DNA of 43,597 nucleotides, from positions 1 to 43,597 of the forward strand of contig JARBTY010000009.1 in assembly GCA_029239935.1 (NCBI GenBank), given 5' to 3'. Position 1 is the stretch's first letter. Each line of letters starts with the position of its first letter. The notes under the pieces are model-generated. The model made no database searches and was not told where the DNA came from. It saw nothing but the letters and a program-made list of their open reading frames with translations. This document shows, one piece after another, positions 33,080 through 41,769 of the stretch. Position numbers and translations under genes: made by a program. The DNA comes from Clostridia bacterium (GTDB lineage: Bacteria > Bacillota_A > Clostridia > Lachnospirales > Cellulosilyticaceae).

Positions 33080-34237
33080 TTAGTTTTGAATTTGTCCTTC
33101 TACTCCTTCAACAAACCACATGAGTGATAATTGGTCTTCATCTGACATCACGCTGCCTTCTTGTACCATCACTTCACCTGCTTGGTTTTTGATTGGTCCT
33201 TGCATAGGATCTAATGTACCGTCTAACATCGCTTTTTTAGCTTCTTCTACTTTTGCAGCTGCGCCTTCTGGAGCATTTGCAGTAAGTGGTGCGATATCTA
33301 CAATGCCTTCATTAAACCCTTCCCAATAAGACTCTGACGCATAAGTACCATCGATTACTGACTGAACAGCTTGAACATAATAAGGACCCCAGTTCCAAAC
33401 AGCACTTGTTAAGTTAGCTTTTGGTGCATAAGCTGACATATCTGAGTTGTAACCTACTGCCCATACGCCTCTTTCTTCAGCAGCTTGTTGTGGTCCTGCT
33501 GTATCCTGGTGTTGTGCAATAATATCTACGCCTTGATCTAATAATGCCATAGCTGCATCTTTTTCTTTTGCTGGATCATACCAAGTATTTGTCCATGTTA
33601 CCTGAACAACAACATCTGGATTAACAGATTTTGCCCCAAGAGTAAATGCATTGATACCTCTTATAACCTCTGGAATAGGGAAAGCTGCTACATAACCAAT
33701 TTTGTTGGTTTCAGTCTTCATACCCGCTACGATACCTGTTAAATAACGAGGTTGTTCAATTCTACCAAAGTATGCTGTCATATTTTCAGTTGTTTTATAT
33801 CCTGAACAGTGGAAGAATTTAACATCTGGGAAGTCTTTTGAAACTTTTTCAATATAATCCATGTAACCAAATGAGGTTGCAAAAATAACATTAGCCCCTT
33901 GATCAATCATATCTCTGGCTACTTTTTCTACTTCTGGGCTTTCTGGTACAGATTCTTTTACAAGTACTTCAACATCTGGAAGTTGTTCTTCAAGGTATTT
34001 ACGTCCTTGGTCATGAGCATAAGTATAACCGCCGTCTCCTGGTGGTCCAATGTAGATAAACCCAACTTTAACTGGGGTAGCTGCCGCTTCTGGGGCTGCT
34101 GCCTCTGGTGCTGCTGTCTCTGTTGCTGCTGGTGTTTCTGCTGCTGGCGCTTCTGCCGCTGGTTTGCTTGCGCAGCCTCCTAATGCAAAGGCTGTGCATG
34201 TTAGAACTGCTAACATCTTAACTAATATCTTTTTCAT
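33080..34237 (-). CDS. BMP-family nucleoside-binding lipoprotein (NupN/YufN type)
   Basis: This 385-aa substrate-binding protein has a signal peptide and lipobox LGGC (Cys about 22). A low-complexity Ala-Pro-Glu-Thr linker (about 25-53) tethers it to the membrane. The BMP domain begins VKVGFIYIGPPGDGGYTYAH and contains QHQDTAGPQQAAEERGVWAVG. BMP proteins bind purine nucleosides. It follows xdhB by 27 bp and precedes the ATPase, so xdh and the importer form one long operon. Confidence 0.93.
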   Translation of the reverse strand: MKKILVKMLAVLTCTAFALGGCASKPAAEAPAAETPAATETAAPEAAAPEAAATPVKVGFIYIGPPGDGGYTYAHDQGRKYLEEQLPDVEVLVKESVPESPEVEKVARDMIDQGANVIFATSFGYMDYIEKVSKDFPDVKFFHCSGYKTTENMTAYFGRIEQPRYLTGIVAGMKTETNKIGYVAAFPIPEVIRGINAFTLGAKSVNPDVVVQVTWTNTWYDPAKEKDAAMALLDQGVDIIAQHQDTAGPQQAAEERGVWAVGYNSDMSAYAPKANLTSAVWNWGPYYVQAVQSVIDGTYASESYWEGFNEGIVDIAPLTANAPEGAAAKVEEAKKAMLDGTLDPMQGPIKNQAGEVMVQEGSVMSDEDQLSLMWFVEGVEGQIQN

Positions 34238-34264
34238 ATTTTTTTCTCCTCCTGGGAATTTTAA

Positions 34265-35086
34265 TTAAAGACTACTTGTAACCAAAAAATCTTCCAACAG
34301 CTTCAAGCTTGTTTTTTTTCTGTATAGTGCTGTTGAACGTTGATCATCTATTGGTTTAATAATAGCCTCATATCTATCTAAGAATTCCTTTCTTTCATGT
34401 AAAACCTCTTGTAGACTAATACCCTTATACTGTTGTTCTATTTCACTGCTTTTTACAACAGTTGGACCCACTGCACCCATTGCTATTCTTATCTCTTCTA
34501 TGATCCCCTCTCTTATTTGCATTAAACCTACAAAAGATAATTTAGAAATGGCATCAGCTTTTCGGGCACCTACTTTTTGGTAATACACTTTATTAAAGGA
34601 TTGCTTAGGCACAATAATGCACTCTAGTATTTCATTTGGCCTTATATCAGTCCGTTTGGGACCCAATATAAAGTCTTGTATTTTAATCACTCTGGATGAG
34701 TAAACAGATGTTAACTTAACGTTGGCCTGCAGAGCATATAATACCGGAAGTGTATCTCCAGCTGGGGAAGCATTACATAGGTTGCCGCCTATAGTTCCTG
34801 CGTTTCTTATGGTTGGTGATGCAATTTCCTTGATAGCCATTTTAAGAACGGGCGGTATGCTTTCCAAACTTAGAAGTTCTTTATACGTACAGACTGCGCC
34901 AATATATAAATTCTCATCTTCTTCCTGTACCACTTTGAGTGCTTGTAAGTGATTCAGGAAAATAAGGTTTGATTCTGAGTTCTTTCGAACCATCCAATCG
35001 GTTCCTCCTGCATAAGGTACCGCCTTTTCTGCGTCTATAATCTGCAGTGCTTCCAAATAGGTATCCGGTCTAAATGATTTTACCAC
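34265..35086 (-). CDS. xdhB: Xanthine dehydrogenase FAD-binding subunit
   Basis: This 273-aa flavoprotein subunit (CoxM/XdhB family) passes electrons from the Fe-S centres to an acceptor. FAD-binding motifs are YAGGTDW near residue 22 and TIRNAGTIGGNLCNASPAGD near 91, followed by CO-dehydrogenase flavoprotein C-terminal sequence (KADAISKLSFVG). The start is GTG at 35086, overlapping the small subunit by 7 bp, with AGGGGGA upstream. It comes after the Mo and Fe-S subunits, unlike the order in many aerobes. Confidence 0.93.
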   Translation of the reverse strand: MVKSFRPDTYLEALQIIDAEKAVPYAGGTDWMVRKNSESNLIFLNHLQALKVVQEEDENLYIGAVCTYKELLSLESIPPVLKMAIKEIASPTIRNAGTIGGNLCNASPAGDTLPVLYALQANVKLTSVYSSRVIKIQDFILGPKRTDIRPNEILECIIVPKQSFNKVYYQKVGARKADAISKLSFVGLMQIREGIIEEIRIAMGAVGPTVVKSSEIEQQYKGISLQEVLHERKEFLDRYEAIIKPIDDQRSTALYRKKTSLKLLEDFLVTSSL

Positions 35087-35556
35087 AATCCGTCCCCCTC
35101 TGCAGCAGCTAATTGAATAGCATGCACAATCATATTATAACCTGTACACCGACATAGATTGCCAGATATAGCTTCTCTGATCTCTTCTTCACTAGGGTGA
35201 GGATTGTCAGAAAGTAAAGCTTCTGCTGCCATAATCATCCCCGGCGTACAAAAACCGCATTGTACGGCTCCAGCTTTTGCAAAAGTTTTTTCTAACACTG
35301 CAAATCTTTGAGTTTCTCTATACCCTTCTATTGTCCATACTTCTGCCCCTTCAAGGCTGCCCATTGCCACAAGACATGAATTAATCAGCTGCTTGTTAAT
35401 AAGTACTGCACAGGCACCACATTCACCTTCTCCACAACCTTCCTTGATACCCATCAGACCATATTCCCCTCTAAGAACATCCAGTAATCTTTTATTGGGA
35501 GCACTTTGGCTGATAACACTTTGTCCATTTAATTGAAACTGTATCGACTGATTCAT
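35080..35556 (-). CDS. xdhC: Xanthine dehydrogenase Fe-S subunit
   Basis: This 158-aa protein carries two [2Fe-2S] clusters. The N-terminal plant-type cluster is C-x4-C-x2-C (CGEGECGAC) plus a later Cys in INSC. The C-terminal cluster has CGFCTPGM and CRCTGYN. It transfers electrons between the Mo and FAD subunits. The ATG abuts the xdhA stop directly and its ribosome-binding site GGAGG lies inside the xdhA end. The E. coli naming of this small subunit is used. Confidence 0.93.
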   Translation of the reverse strand: MNQSIQFQLNGQSVISQSAPNKRLLDVLRGEYGLMGIKEGCGEGECGACAVLINKQLINSCLVAMGSLEGAEVWTIEGYRETQRFAVLEKTFAKAGAVQCGFCTPGMIMAAEALLSDNPHPSEEEIREAISGNLCRCTGYNMIVHAIQLAAAEGDGLW

Positions 35557-37653
35557 CTATAACACCTCCATAAGTCTTTCCGGTGTCAGCGGGATTTGAT
35601 TGATTGGCGCACCCACTGCATTTTCTGCGGCAGCTATATAAGCTGGTGCTGCTCCAATCAGTGTCAACTCTCCTGCTCCTTTCGCTCCAAAAGGTCCATC
35701 CTCATAAGGATTATCTACCAATACTGTCTGCATTTTGACAATATCTTTAGCTGTTGGAATCATATAATCTGTGATGCTGTTCTGTCTGATGCTGCCATTA
35801 AAAGCTTCCATCTTTTCCATAGAAGCGTAACCAATACCCTGAAGCATACCACCTTCCATTTGCCCTTGCATAATGACTTCATCTATAGCTGTTCCCACAT
35901 CAAAAACACCCCATACACCGATGACTTGTGTCTCTGCTGTCAGTGTATCTACTTCGACTTCGACTACATTAACCCCCCATGAGTAGGTAGGGTAGGCATC
36001 TCCATGAAATGTGCTCTCTTCCCATGGGATAAGCTCTGGGTGCACATACCTTTCTTCTATGACCTGTTCGTCTGCCGCGTCCCAATTCTCTTTGAGTCTA
36101 ATGGCTGCTCTTTCTAGAAGCTTTCCAACAATCATCAGTGACCTTGAAGCCACTGTAGGGCCTGAATTTGGCACCTTATCTGTATCTGGATTTTTAAAAA
36201 TGATTTTTTCAAGGGGTAGATTCAGAACCTTGGCAACGATTTTGCTTAAAGTTGTCTTAAGCCCTTGACCCATTTCTGTATTACTCACAAGTATTTCTAC
36301 CTGGTTATCTTTTATTTTGGCCAGCTTTACAATGGACCTGATAAAATCCCTTTCCCCTGCCCCTGTAAAACCACAGCCATGTAAAAATACTGACAAACCT
36401 ATACCTTTTTTATATCTCCCTGTCTGCGTCAGATACTCACTATATTTACGTTGATAGTCTGATAAAGATTCTGCCTTTTGAAGCATTTCCTCTAGTTTGA
36501 CCTTATCATGGAATTTACCTCCTGTTGAGGTTTCATCTCCTTGTTTGACCATGTATCTTTTCTTAAATGTAAGTGGACATACGCCTATTTCCTTTGCAAT
36601 ATGTTCCATATGCATTTCAATAGCAAAAAGACTCTGTGGTGCTCCAAATCCTCTAAAAGCTCCTGTCGGAACGGTATTGGTCGTAACGACTTTCCCTTTC
36701 ACTTCTAAATGATTAATAGCGTAAACGCCGCTTGCACAGATGATAGATCTTTGAAGCACGACACTTGACAGACCTGCATAAGCCCCTCCGTTCAGGGTAA
36801 TATCTATACTCATTCCAATAATAGTATTATCCTTATCCAGTGCTGTTTTATACTTGATAAAAGCAGGATGTCTTTTTGTAGTCACTGACATATCTTCTCT
36901 TCTGTCCATAATAAGTCTAACAGCTTTTTTTGTTTTATAAGCCGCCACTGCTGCGTGCGCTGCTATTAAGGACGGATATTCTTCTTTTCCTCCAAAAGCG
37001 CCCCCTGTGGCTACCTGTATAATTCTTACCTGATCTTCTTCAAATCCAAGAGCGGCTTTCACAGCATTTTTAACATAGTATGGACACTGCATAGACCCAT
37101 AGACAGTGATTTTCCCATCCTCATAGTCTGCTATCATCCCCTGTGGTTCGATATAAGCATGTTCTTGGTACCCTGTTTCAAAACTTTCCTCAATGACCCT
37201 TGCTGCCTGCTTGAAAGCGTCATTTATGAACCCCTTCTTGTACTGATAACTGGCCATAGTATGGGTTGCTTCTTCTATTGTATAAACAGGTTCTTTCTCT
37301 TCGTAACACACCTGTATCTGTTCTAATATATTATCAACTTCAGTTAACTGGGGACCTACAACCAGCAGTATAGGCTCCCCTATATAATTCACTTCTTTTT
37401 CTGCAAAAAGCGGCTGGTCATCAACTATTATTTTAACTATATTTTGTCCCTTTACATCGGTATGGTCTACAATAAAATACCCTTCTTTTAAAGAAGGTAT
37501 TTTGATTTCCTGAATAATCGCTTTGGCTTTTACAGAACGTAAGGTTCTGGCATGTACTATATTGTCGTGGGGTATATCTGCTATATATTTGATGCTTCCG
37601 CTTACTTTATCATAATGATCTTTTTTGATAACCGGACTGCTGATAGTATGCAT
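35557..37653 (-). CDS. xdhA: Xanthine dehydrogenase molybdenum subunit
   Basis: This 698-aa molybdopterin-binding subunit hydroxylates purines such as hypoxanthine or xanthine, and in some anaerobes runs in reverse on uric acid. Moco-binding motifs are GGAFGGKEEYPS, GAFRGFGAPQS and TNTVPTG, and the catalytic Glu is in GAKGAGELTLIG at about residue 662. No in-frame TGA selenocysteine is present. It is shorter than the usual 750-780 residues. I chose the ATG at 37653 (GAGGAG 8 nt upstream) over a GTG three codons earlier that overlaps the site. Hypoxanthine specificity is not provable here. Confidence 0.92.
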   Translation of the reverse strand: MHTISSPVIKKDHYDKVSGSIKYIADIPHDNIVHARTLRSVKAKAIIQEIKIPSLKEGYFIVDHTDVKGQNIVKIIVDDQPLFAEKEVNYIGEPILLVVGPQLTEVDNILEQIQVCYEEKEPVYTIEEATHTMASYQYKKGFINDAFKQAARVIEESFETGYQEHAYIEPQGMIADYEDGKITVYGSMQCPYYVKNAVKAALGFEEDQVRIIQVATGGAFGGKEEYPSLIAAHAAVAAYKTKKAVRLIMDRREDMSVTTKRHPAFIKYKTALDKDNTIIGMSIDITLNGGAYAGLSSVVLQRSIICASGVYAINHLEVKGKVVTTNTVPTGAFRGFGAPQSLFAIEMHMEHIAKEIGVCPLTFKKRYMVKQGDETSTGGKFHDKVKLEEMLQKAESLSDYQRKYSEYLTQTGRYKKGIGLSVFLHGCGFTGAGERDFIRSIVKLAKIKDNQVEILVSNTEMGQGLKTTLSKIVAKVLNLPLEKIIFKNPDTDKVPNSGPTVASRSLMIVGKLLERAAIRLKENWDAADEQVIEERYVHPELIPWEESTFHGDAYPTYSWGVNVVEVEVDTLTAETQVIGVWGVFDVGTAIDEVIMQGQMEGGMLQGIGYASMEKMEAFNGSIRQNSITDYMIPTAKDIVKMQTVLVDNPYEDGPFGAKGAGELTLIGAAPAYIAAAENAVGAPINQIPLTPERLMEVL

Positions 37654-37688
37654 ACGCTTCACTCCTCATCTCTTAAGGATTGTTTAAT

Positions 37689-37737
37689 AAAAAAATAGGG
37701 GCCTTATTCTAGAAACTATTTCTTAGAATAAGGCCCC
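37689..37737 (-). terminator. Strong intrinsic terminator in the xdhA leader (attenuator candidate)
   Basis: A perfect 14-bp stem (37698-37711 with 37724-37737) with an inner GAAA/TTTC extension and seven T residues on the minus strand. It lies between a consensus promoter and xdhA, so every transcript from that promoter meets it about 33 nt after the start. Confidence 0.9.
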
Positions 37738-37757
37738 ATTGCCTATAATTTAAATCC

Positions 37758-37773
37758 ACTAAATTTATTTAGT
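37758..37773. promoter_or_regulatory. Operator-like palindrome over the xdhA transcription start
   Basis: ACTAAAT and ATTTAGT are perfect 7-bp inverted arms with a 2-bp centre, starting 4 bp downstream of the -10 box. This is a classic repressor position. I infer the XRE-cupin protein as a candidate binder; nothing proves it. Confidence 0.5.
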
Positions 37774-37776
37774 ATG

Positions 37777-37805
37777 ATTATAATAATAAGTTGGGCATTT
37801 GTCAA
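37777..37805 (-). promoter_or_regulatory. Consensus SigA promoter for the xdh operon
   Basis: On the minus strand a perfect TTGACA (37800-37805) and perfect TATAAT (37777-37782) are exactly 17 bp apart. It lies between the preA-like stop and the terminator hairpin. Start is predicted near 37770, giving a leader of about 115 nt. Confidence 0.88.
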
Positions 37806-37842
37806 TAGGCGAACGTATAAATTAATATATTCCTGCCGACTT

Positions 37843-38925
37843 TTACATCGCTCCTGAGATGGCGTGTACTGGACATTTGGACTCACAAAGTCCACATCCA
37901 AAACATTGCGATGTATCAATAGTCATCTCATCTTTACTCTGAATTGCAAAATAGGGGCATATTTTTTCACATAATTTACATTTTGTACATTTTTGCATGT
38001 CTATGGTTGGAAAATGTGGTTCATATCTCACCTGATGGGAAGTAATCCGTGACTTTAACACATCTTCTATAGACTCAAACCCATATTTTTTCAGGGCTTC
38101 GGGTAATTGTTTGACAAGCTTTTCGTATAAGTCTTTACCTTTTAACATGGCACTGGATAACATTTGAACAGCATCTGCTCCTACCAGTAAAAACTCTAAT
38201 ATATCTTCTACTGTACTAATGCCTCCTACCCCGATCACGGTGCATTCCGGTAAGGCTAACTTGATCTTTCTGACAATTGCCAGGGCCATCGACTTGATAG
38301 TTGGCCCTGACGTCCATGCTTCTCCTTCTGTATTACCCATTTTGATGCTTCTAGTGCTTACATCCACTGTCATTGTTGGCCCCAGTGAGTTAATGGCTAC
38401 TACACCATTCCCGCCGTTTTCTAGAACAACCTTAGCAAAAGCTACAGGATCTGGAATGTGGGGGCTTACTTTCATAAAAAACGGCTTTTGTGTATGCTTT
38501 CTGATGACCCTGACCGTTTCTCCTATTGCTTCTAAGTTTTTCCCTACATAGTGGGTGGAAACTTCAAATGCCGCTGCAAAAGGATCTAACCTTGGAATCA
38601 AATACGCCATATCCTCTTTTGTATAACCTACGCTGATAAGAAGGGGAGTATTTAATTTTTGTGCGATATGAGGTAAAAAATTCTGAATCCATTCCTCCGC
38701 CGAGTATTCGGACCATAACTCGGCATTCATAATCGTATTTTTATCTCCATAGATACACGGTCTAACAACTTTTGCGCCTTCTATTGAAATGGTTTTGGTA
38801 ACCATACCTCCAACACCGTAGCCAGCGATGGTTAAGATCTTTTCATCATCTCCAACTAAGGGGCCTGATGCTGGCATCAAAGGATTCGCCAGTGTAATCC
38901 CATTAAATGTCGTCTGTAAATTCAT
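37843..38925 (-). CDS. Dihydroorotate-dehydrogenase-like protein fused to a 2[4Fe-4S] ferredoxin
   Basis: This 360-aa protein has an FMN-binding TIM barrel (about 1-305) like PreA/DPD/DHODH, starting NPLMPASGPL and ending VGGISTVEDILEFLLVGADAVQ. The C-terminal ferredoxin has CTKCKLCEKICP (from 313) and CFGCGLCESKCP (from 341). The loop that carries the catalytic Cys in DPD and class 1B DHODH (NLSCPH) reads EVSTHY at 121-126, so a true DHODH or dihydropyrimidine dehydrogenase is doubtful. No PreT-like partner is seen nearby. It probably exchanges electrons with a purine-derived intermediate. Confidence 0.88.
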   Translation of the reverse strand: MNLQTTFNGITLANPLMPASGPLVGDDEKILTIAGYGVGGMVTKTISIEGAKVVRPCIYGDKNTIMNAELWSEYSAEEWIQNFLPHIAQKLNTPLLISVGYTKEDMAYLIPRLDPFAAAFEVSTHYVGKNLEAIGETVRVIRKHTQKPFFMKVSPHIPDPVAFAKVVLENGGNGVVAINSLGPTMTVDVSTRSIKMGNTEGEAWTSGPTIKSMALAIVRKIKLALPECTVIGVGGISTVEDILEFLLVGADAVQMLSSAMLKGKDLYEKLVKQLPEALKKYGFESIEDVLKSRITSHQVRYEPHFPTIDMQKCTKCKLCEKICPYFAIQSKDEMTIDTSQCFGCGLCESKCPVHAISGAM

Positions 38926-38957
38926 CTATTTATTCTCCTTAGGTTCCTGAAGTATTT

Positions 38958-40538
38958 TTATTGTATAAAGTCTCCTGCCTTTTTAAGGGTGTGTCTGCCT
39001 TGTTCTATAACAATCTCCCCGTTAATGAAGACATACTCTATCCCTATAGGAAACTGTACAGGTTCTGTATAGGTCGCTGTATCTTGTATCGTTTGTCTGT
39101 CAAAGATAACAAGGTCTGCATAGAATCCTGGTTTGATCTTACCCCTCTCTTTAAGGTTAAAGACTTCACTGGGCCTTCCTGTCATTTTATAAATAGCCTC
39201 TTCTAGAGTCATGATTTTTTCTTCTCTGACATATTTACCAAGTACCCTTGGAAAGGACCCATAAACTCTCGGATGAGGTTTGCCTCCTAAAAGTCCATCG
39301 GTGCAAACATTTTGTTCAGGTCTTTGCAAAAATTTTACCACATGCTCTTCGCTGCCATAATAGTCAATCATTCCCACTGCATTTTCTTCTTGTACAAGCA
39401 AATCAAAAACAGCTTCTAGTGGTTCTTTATTTGTAAGTTTCCCAAGTTCTACTAAATTTTTACCTATAGCCTCTTTATTCTCATCTGTTTTTACACTTGT
39501 TATATAGATTCCCTCTAAGCCTGCAAACTCAACAAAGTTATCCCATGTACTATTTTCTTCAAAAACTTCACTTGTTATCCTTTTTCTTATATCCGTATCT
39601 TTTAGTCTGTTAAGTAACGCCTGTGTCCCTCCGTCATGAACCCAGGGCGGCAGGATGACACTCAGCATCGTACTTCCTGCAGTATAAGGGTATTGGTCAA
39701 AAGATACTTTTATGCCCTCTTTTTTGGCTTTCTCCAATAATTCAATCACTTGGTCTATTTTATCCCAATTGTTTTTTCCGCAAATTTTAAAATGTGAGAA
39801 ATGCACTTTAACACCTGATTGTCTGCCGATGTCTATCACTTCTTCCATAGAACTTATAATCTGATTAGCTTCACTGCGTTCATGGACAACAAATACCCCA
39901 TCCTTTTCGGCAGTTACTTTGCATAGTTCTATCAATTCCTTTTTGTCCGCAAAAGCACAGGGGATATAAATAAGACCTGTTGAGAGACCTATAGCGCCTG
40001 CGTCTAACTCTCTTCTTAAAATCTTTTTCATGGTACCTAATTCTTCATCTGTCGCCACCCTGTTTTCAAGTCCCATTGCTTCCATACGGATATTCCCGTG
40101 GGGTGCCAAATAGGCCGCATTTACGCCAAGTCCTACCGCTTTAAGCGCTTGTATATAACCGGCTGTGTCCTTATAGTGCCAATTAATACTGTCACTATCT
40201 CCGTCTAGCCCTGCTATGTTTTTTCTCCAGTCATTGATATACTCCGTCGGCAGAGGGGCCATAGCAATACCGTCCTGCCCAAGTACTTCTGTTGTAATAC
40301 CTTGAAAAACCTTGGGTTTAACCAGTGAACCGGTAAGCAGTGCCAAATCTGAATGGCTATGGGTATCTATAAATCCAGGGGCGATAACATATCCCTTTGC
40401 GTCTATGGCTAAATCATATGTCTCTTCCACTGCCACGCCTACATGCGTAATCTTTTTATTGTCGATTAAAAGCTCTCCATAAAAACCTTCTTGCCCTGTT
40501 CCATCTACTATAAAACCATTATACACTTTAACTTTCAT
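38958..40538 (-). CDS. N-acyl-D-amino-acid deacylase-like amidohydrolase
   Basis: This 526-aa protein belongs to the D-aminoacylase branch of the amidohydrolase superfamily. Metal-binding H60-x-H62 is in DTHSHSD, and a His in VVHERSE and another in FSHFK follow as expected. Known D-aminoacylases have a metal-bridging Cys in a GNCG loop; the matching segment here is GQDG (87-90), with Asp at 89. The natural substrate is therefore open; a ureido- or formyl-amino acid from purine breakdown is an inference. ATG at 40538 has GGAG upstream. It lies between ygeY and the DHODH-like gene. Confidence 0.85.
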   Translation of the reverse strand: MKVKVYNGFIVDGTGQEGFYGELLIDNKKITHVGVAVEETYDLAIDAKGYVIAPGFIDTHSHSDLALLTGSLVKPKVFQGITTEVLGQDGIAMAPLPTEYINDWRKNIAGLDGDSDSINWHYKDTAGYIQALKAVGLGVNAAYLAPHGNIRMEAMGLENRVATDEELGTMKKILRRELDAGAIGLSTGLIYIPCAFADKKELIELCKVTAEKDGVFVVHERSEANQIISSMEEVIDIGRQSGVKVHFSHFKICGKNNWDKIDQVIELLEKAKKEGIKVSFDQYPYTAGSTMLSVILPPWVHDGGTQALLNRLKDTDIRKRITSEVFEENSTWDNFVEFAGLEGIYITSVKTDENKEAIGKNLVELGKLTNKEPLEAVFDLLVQEENAVGMIDYYGSEEHVVKFLQRPEQNVCTDGLLGGKPHPRVYGSFPRVLGKYVREEKIMTLEEAIYKMTGRPSEVFNLKERGKIKPGFYADLVIFDRQTIQDTATYTEPVQFPIGIEYVFINGEIVIEQGRHTLKKAGDFIQ

Positions 40539-40567
40539 GGCCTTCTCCGCCTCTCTTCTGTCCACTT

Positions 40568-41755
40568 TTAAACCAATGCCTGTAATGCCTCCATAATGAG
40601 AATATAGCCTTTGCAGGCACCTAAAAGTTCGCTTACTTCTACGTATTCATCTACCGTATGAGCCAAATCCTCTCTAGAAGGTCCAAAACCTATGGTTTTG
40701 ATGCCCGCTTCTCCTGCATAATGGCTGCCATTGGTACAAAAAGAATATTGGGTAATCACAGCATCTTTTTTTATTTTTTGTGCTGCTTCAAAAGCAGCCT
40801 CAACAAATTCTTCTTTTTCTTTAAATAACCATGCTGGGAAAAATCTTTCTCCCGCTATGGTACTACCTGTATGGCACTTCTCTTCTCCTGAAGCATACTG
40901 AACCGTAGCTTTAAAGCTTGGATCTTCAGCTGACATCTTAGCAATAACCTTTTCTATAGGTTTTAGGACTTCTTCTTTATTTTCTCCCACTAAAAGTCTT
41001 CTGTCATACGTCACTCTGCACTGACTTGGAACAACTGAAGCCCCTGGGTAAGGCACAGAAATAATATCTGTCAGCTCCAAAATACCTTTCCCCAGTACTG
41101 GGTGGGTATTGGTAGGGAGCTGATTGATTTGAGTAATTAATTGGGTCATTTTATAAACGGCATTGATGCCTTTATGAGGATTGGCCGAATGAGCTGGTTT
41201 TCCTTGCGTCTCTACAACTATTTCTGCTCTTCCTCTTTGTCCGCACTTAATATTAAGCTCTGAAGCTTCGCCTATAATGACATAATCTGGCTGCACCCTT
41301 TGACTGATGCTTCTGGCTGCCACTCCTTCAAAACACTCTTCATGAACAACGCCAGCCACATAGATTTCTCCTGCAAAATCATGCTCAAGCTCTTTTGCAA
41401 AATAACTTGAAGCAATAATCATAGCTGAAAGGGCACCTTTCATATCTGTTGTGCCTCTGCCATAAATTTTGTTGTCGTGTAGTATACCACCAAAAGGATT
41501 GAACTGCCACTTTGTTTCATCAGTAACCACGACCGTATCAATATGGGCATCCAGTAGTATTTTGGGTCCTTTATGTTTGCCTGTAATCTTGCCTATAATA
41601 CTGCCATACTCATCCACTATCACTTCATCAAAACCATAGGCTGATAAAATCTCTTTTAATCTATCTACTAATTGCCCTTCCTGTCCTGAGTAACTAGGAA
41701 TGCTTATCACCTCTTGACACACTTTAATAACTTCTTGTACGCGTTCTTCTGTCAT
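40568..41755 (-). CDS. ygeY: YgeY-type M20 family hydrolase
   Basis: This 395-aa zinc hydrolase is of the ArgE/DapE/carboxypeptidase type. Metal ligands and catalytic residues appear in LDAHIDTV, GRGTTDMKGAL, VVHEECFEG and TNGSHYAGEAG. A lid domain spans about 180-295. YgeY sits with ssnA, hydA, ygeX and xdh genes in purine-using anaerobes. The ATG at 41755 (AGGAAGG upstream) is chosen because the longer frame overlaps the ssnA end by 118 bp. It follows ssnA by 14 bp. Confidence 0.88.
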   Translation of the reverse strand: MTEERVQEVIKVCQEVISIPSYSGQEGQLVDRLKEILSAYGFDEVIVDEYGSIIGKITGKHKGPKILLDAHIDTVVVTDETKWQFNPFGGILHDNKIYGRGTTDMKGALSAMIIASSYFAKELEHDFAGEIYVAGVVHEECFEGVAARSISQRVQPDYVIIGEASELNIKCGQRGRAEIVVETQGKPAHSANPHKGINAVYKMTQLITQINQLPTNTHPVLGKGILELTDIISVPYPGASVVPSQCRVTYDRRLLVGENKEEVLKPIEKVIAKMSAEDPSFKATVQYASGEEKCHTGSTIAGERFFPAWLFKEKEEFVEAAFEAAQKIKKDAVITQYSFCTNGSHYAGEAGIKTIGFGPSREDLAHTVDEYVEVSELLGACKGYILIMEALQALV

Positions 41756-41769
41756 CTCGTCACCTTCCT

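Noticed and set aside
35596..35982. 128-aa Cys-rich plus-strand frame opposite xdhA
   Set aside because: It is the shadow of the molybdenum subunit; the cysteines come from reverse reading of Ala and Thr codons.
35557..37653. Selenium-dependent molybdenum hydroxylase
   Set aside because: There is no in-frame TGA in XdhA and no selenium-specific maturation gene in the window.
37689..37770. Purine or xanthine riboswitch in the xdhA leader
   Set aside because: Only about 33 nt precede the terminator stem, too little for the known purine or xanthine aptamers, and no three-way-junction sequence is seen. A different short element is not excluded.
37808..37818. CGAAC just upstream of the xdh -35 box as a PurBox
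   Set aside because: The flanks do not fit the PurBox and there is no inverted partner at the required distance.
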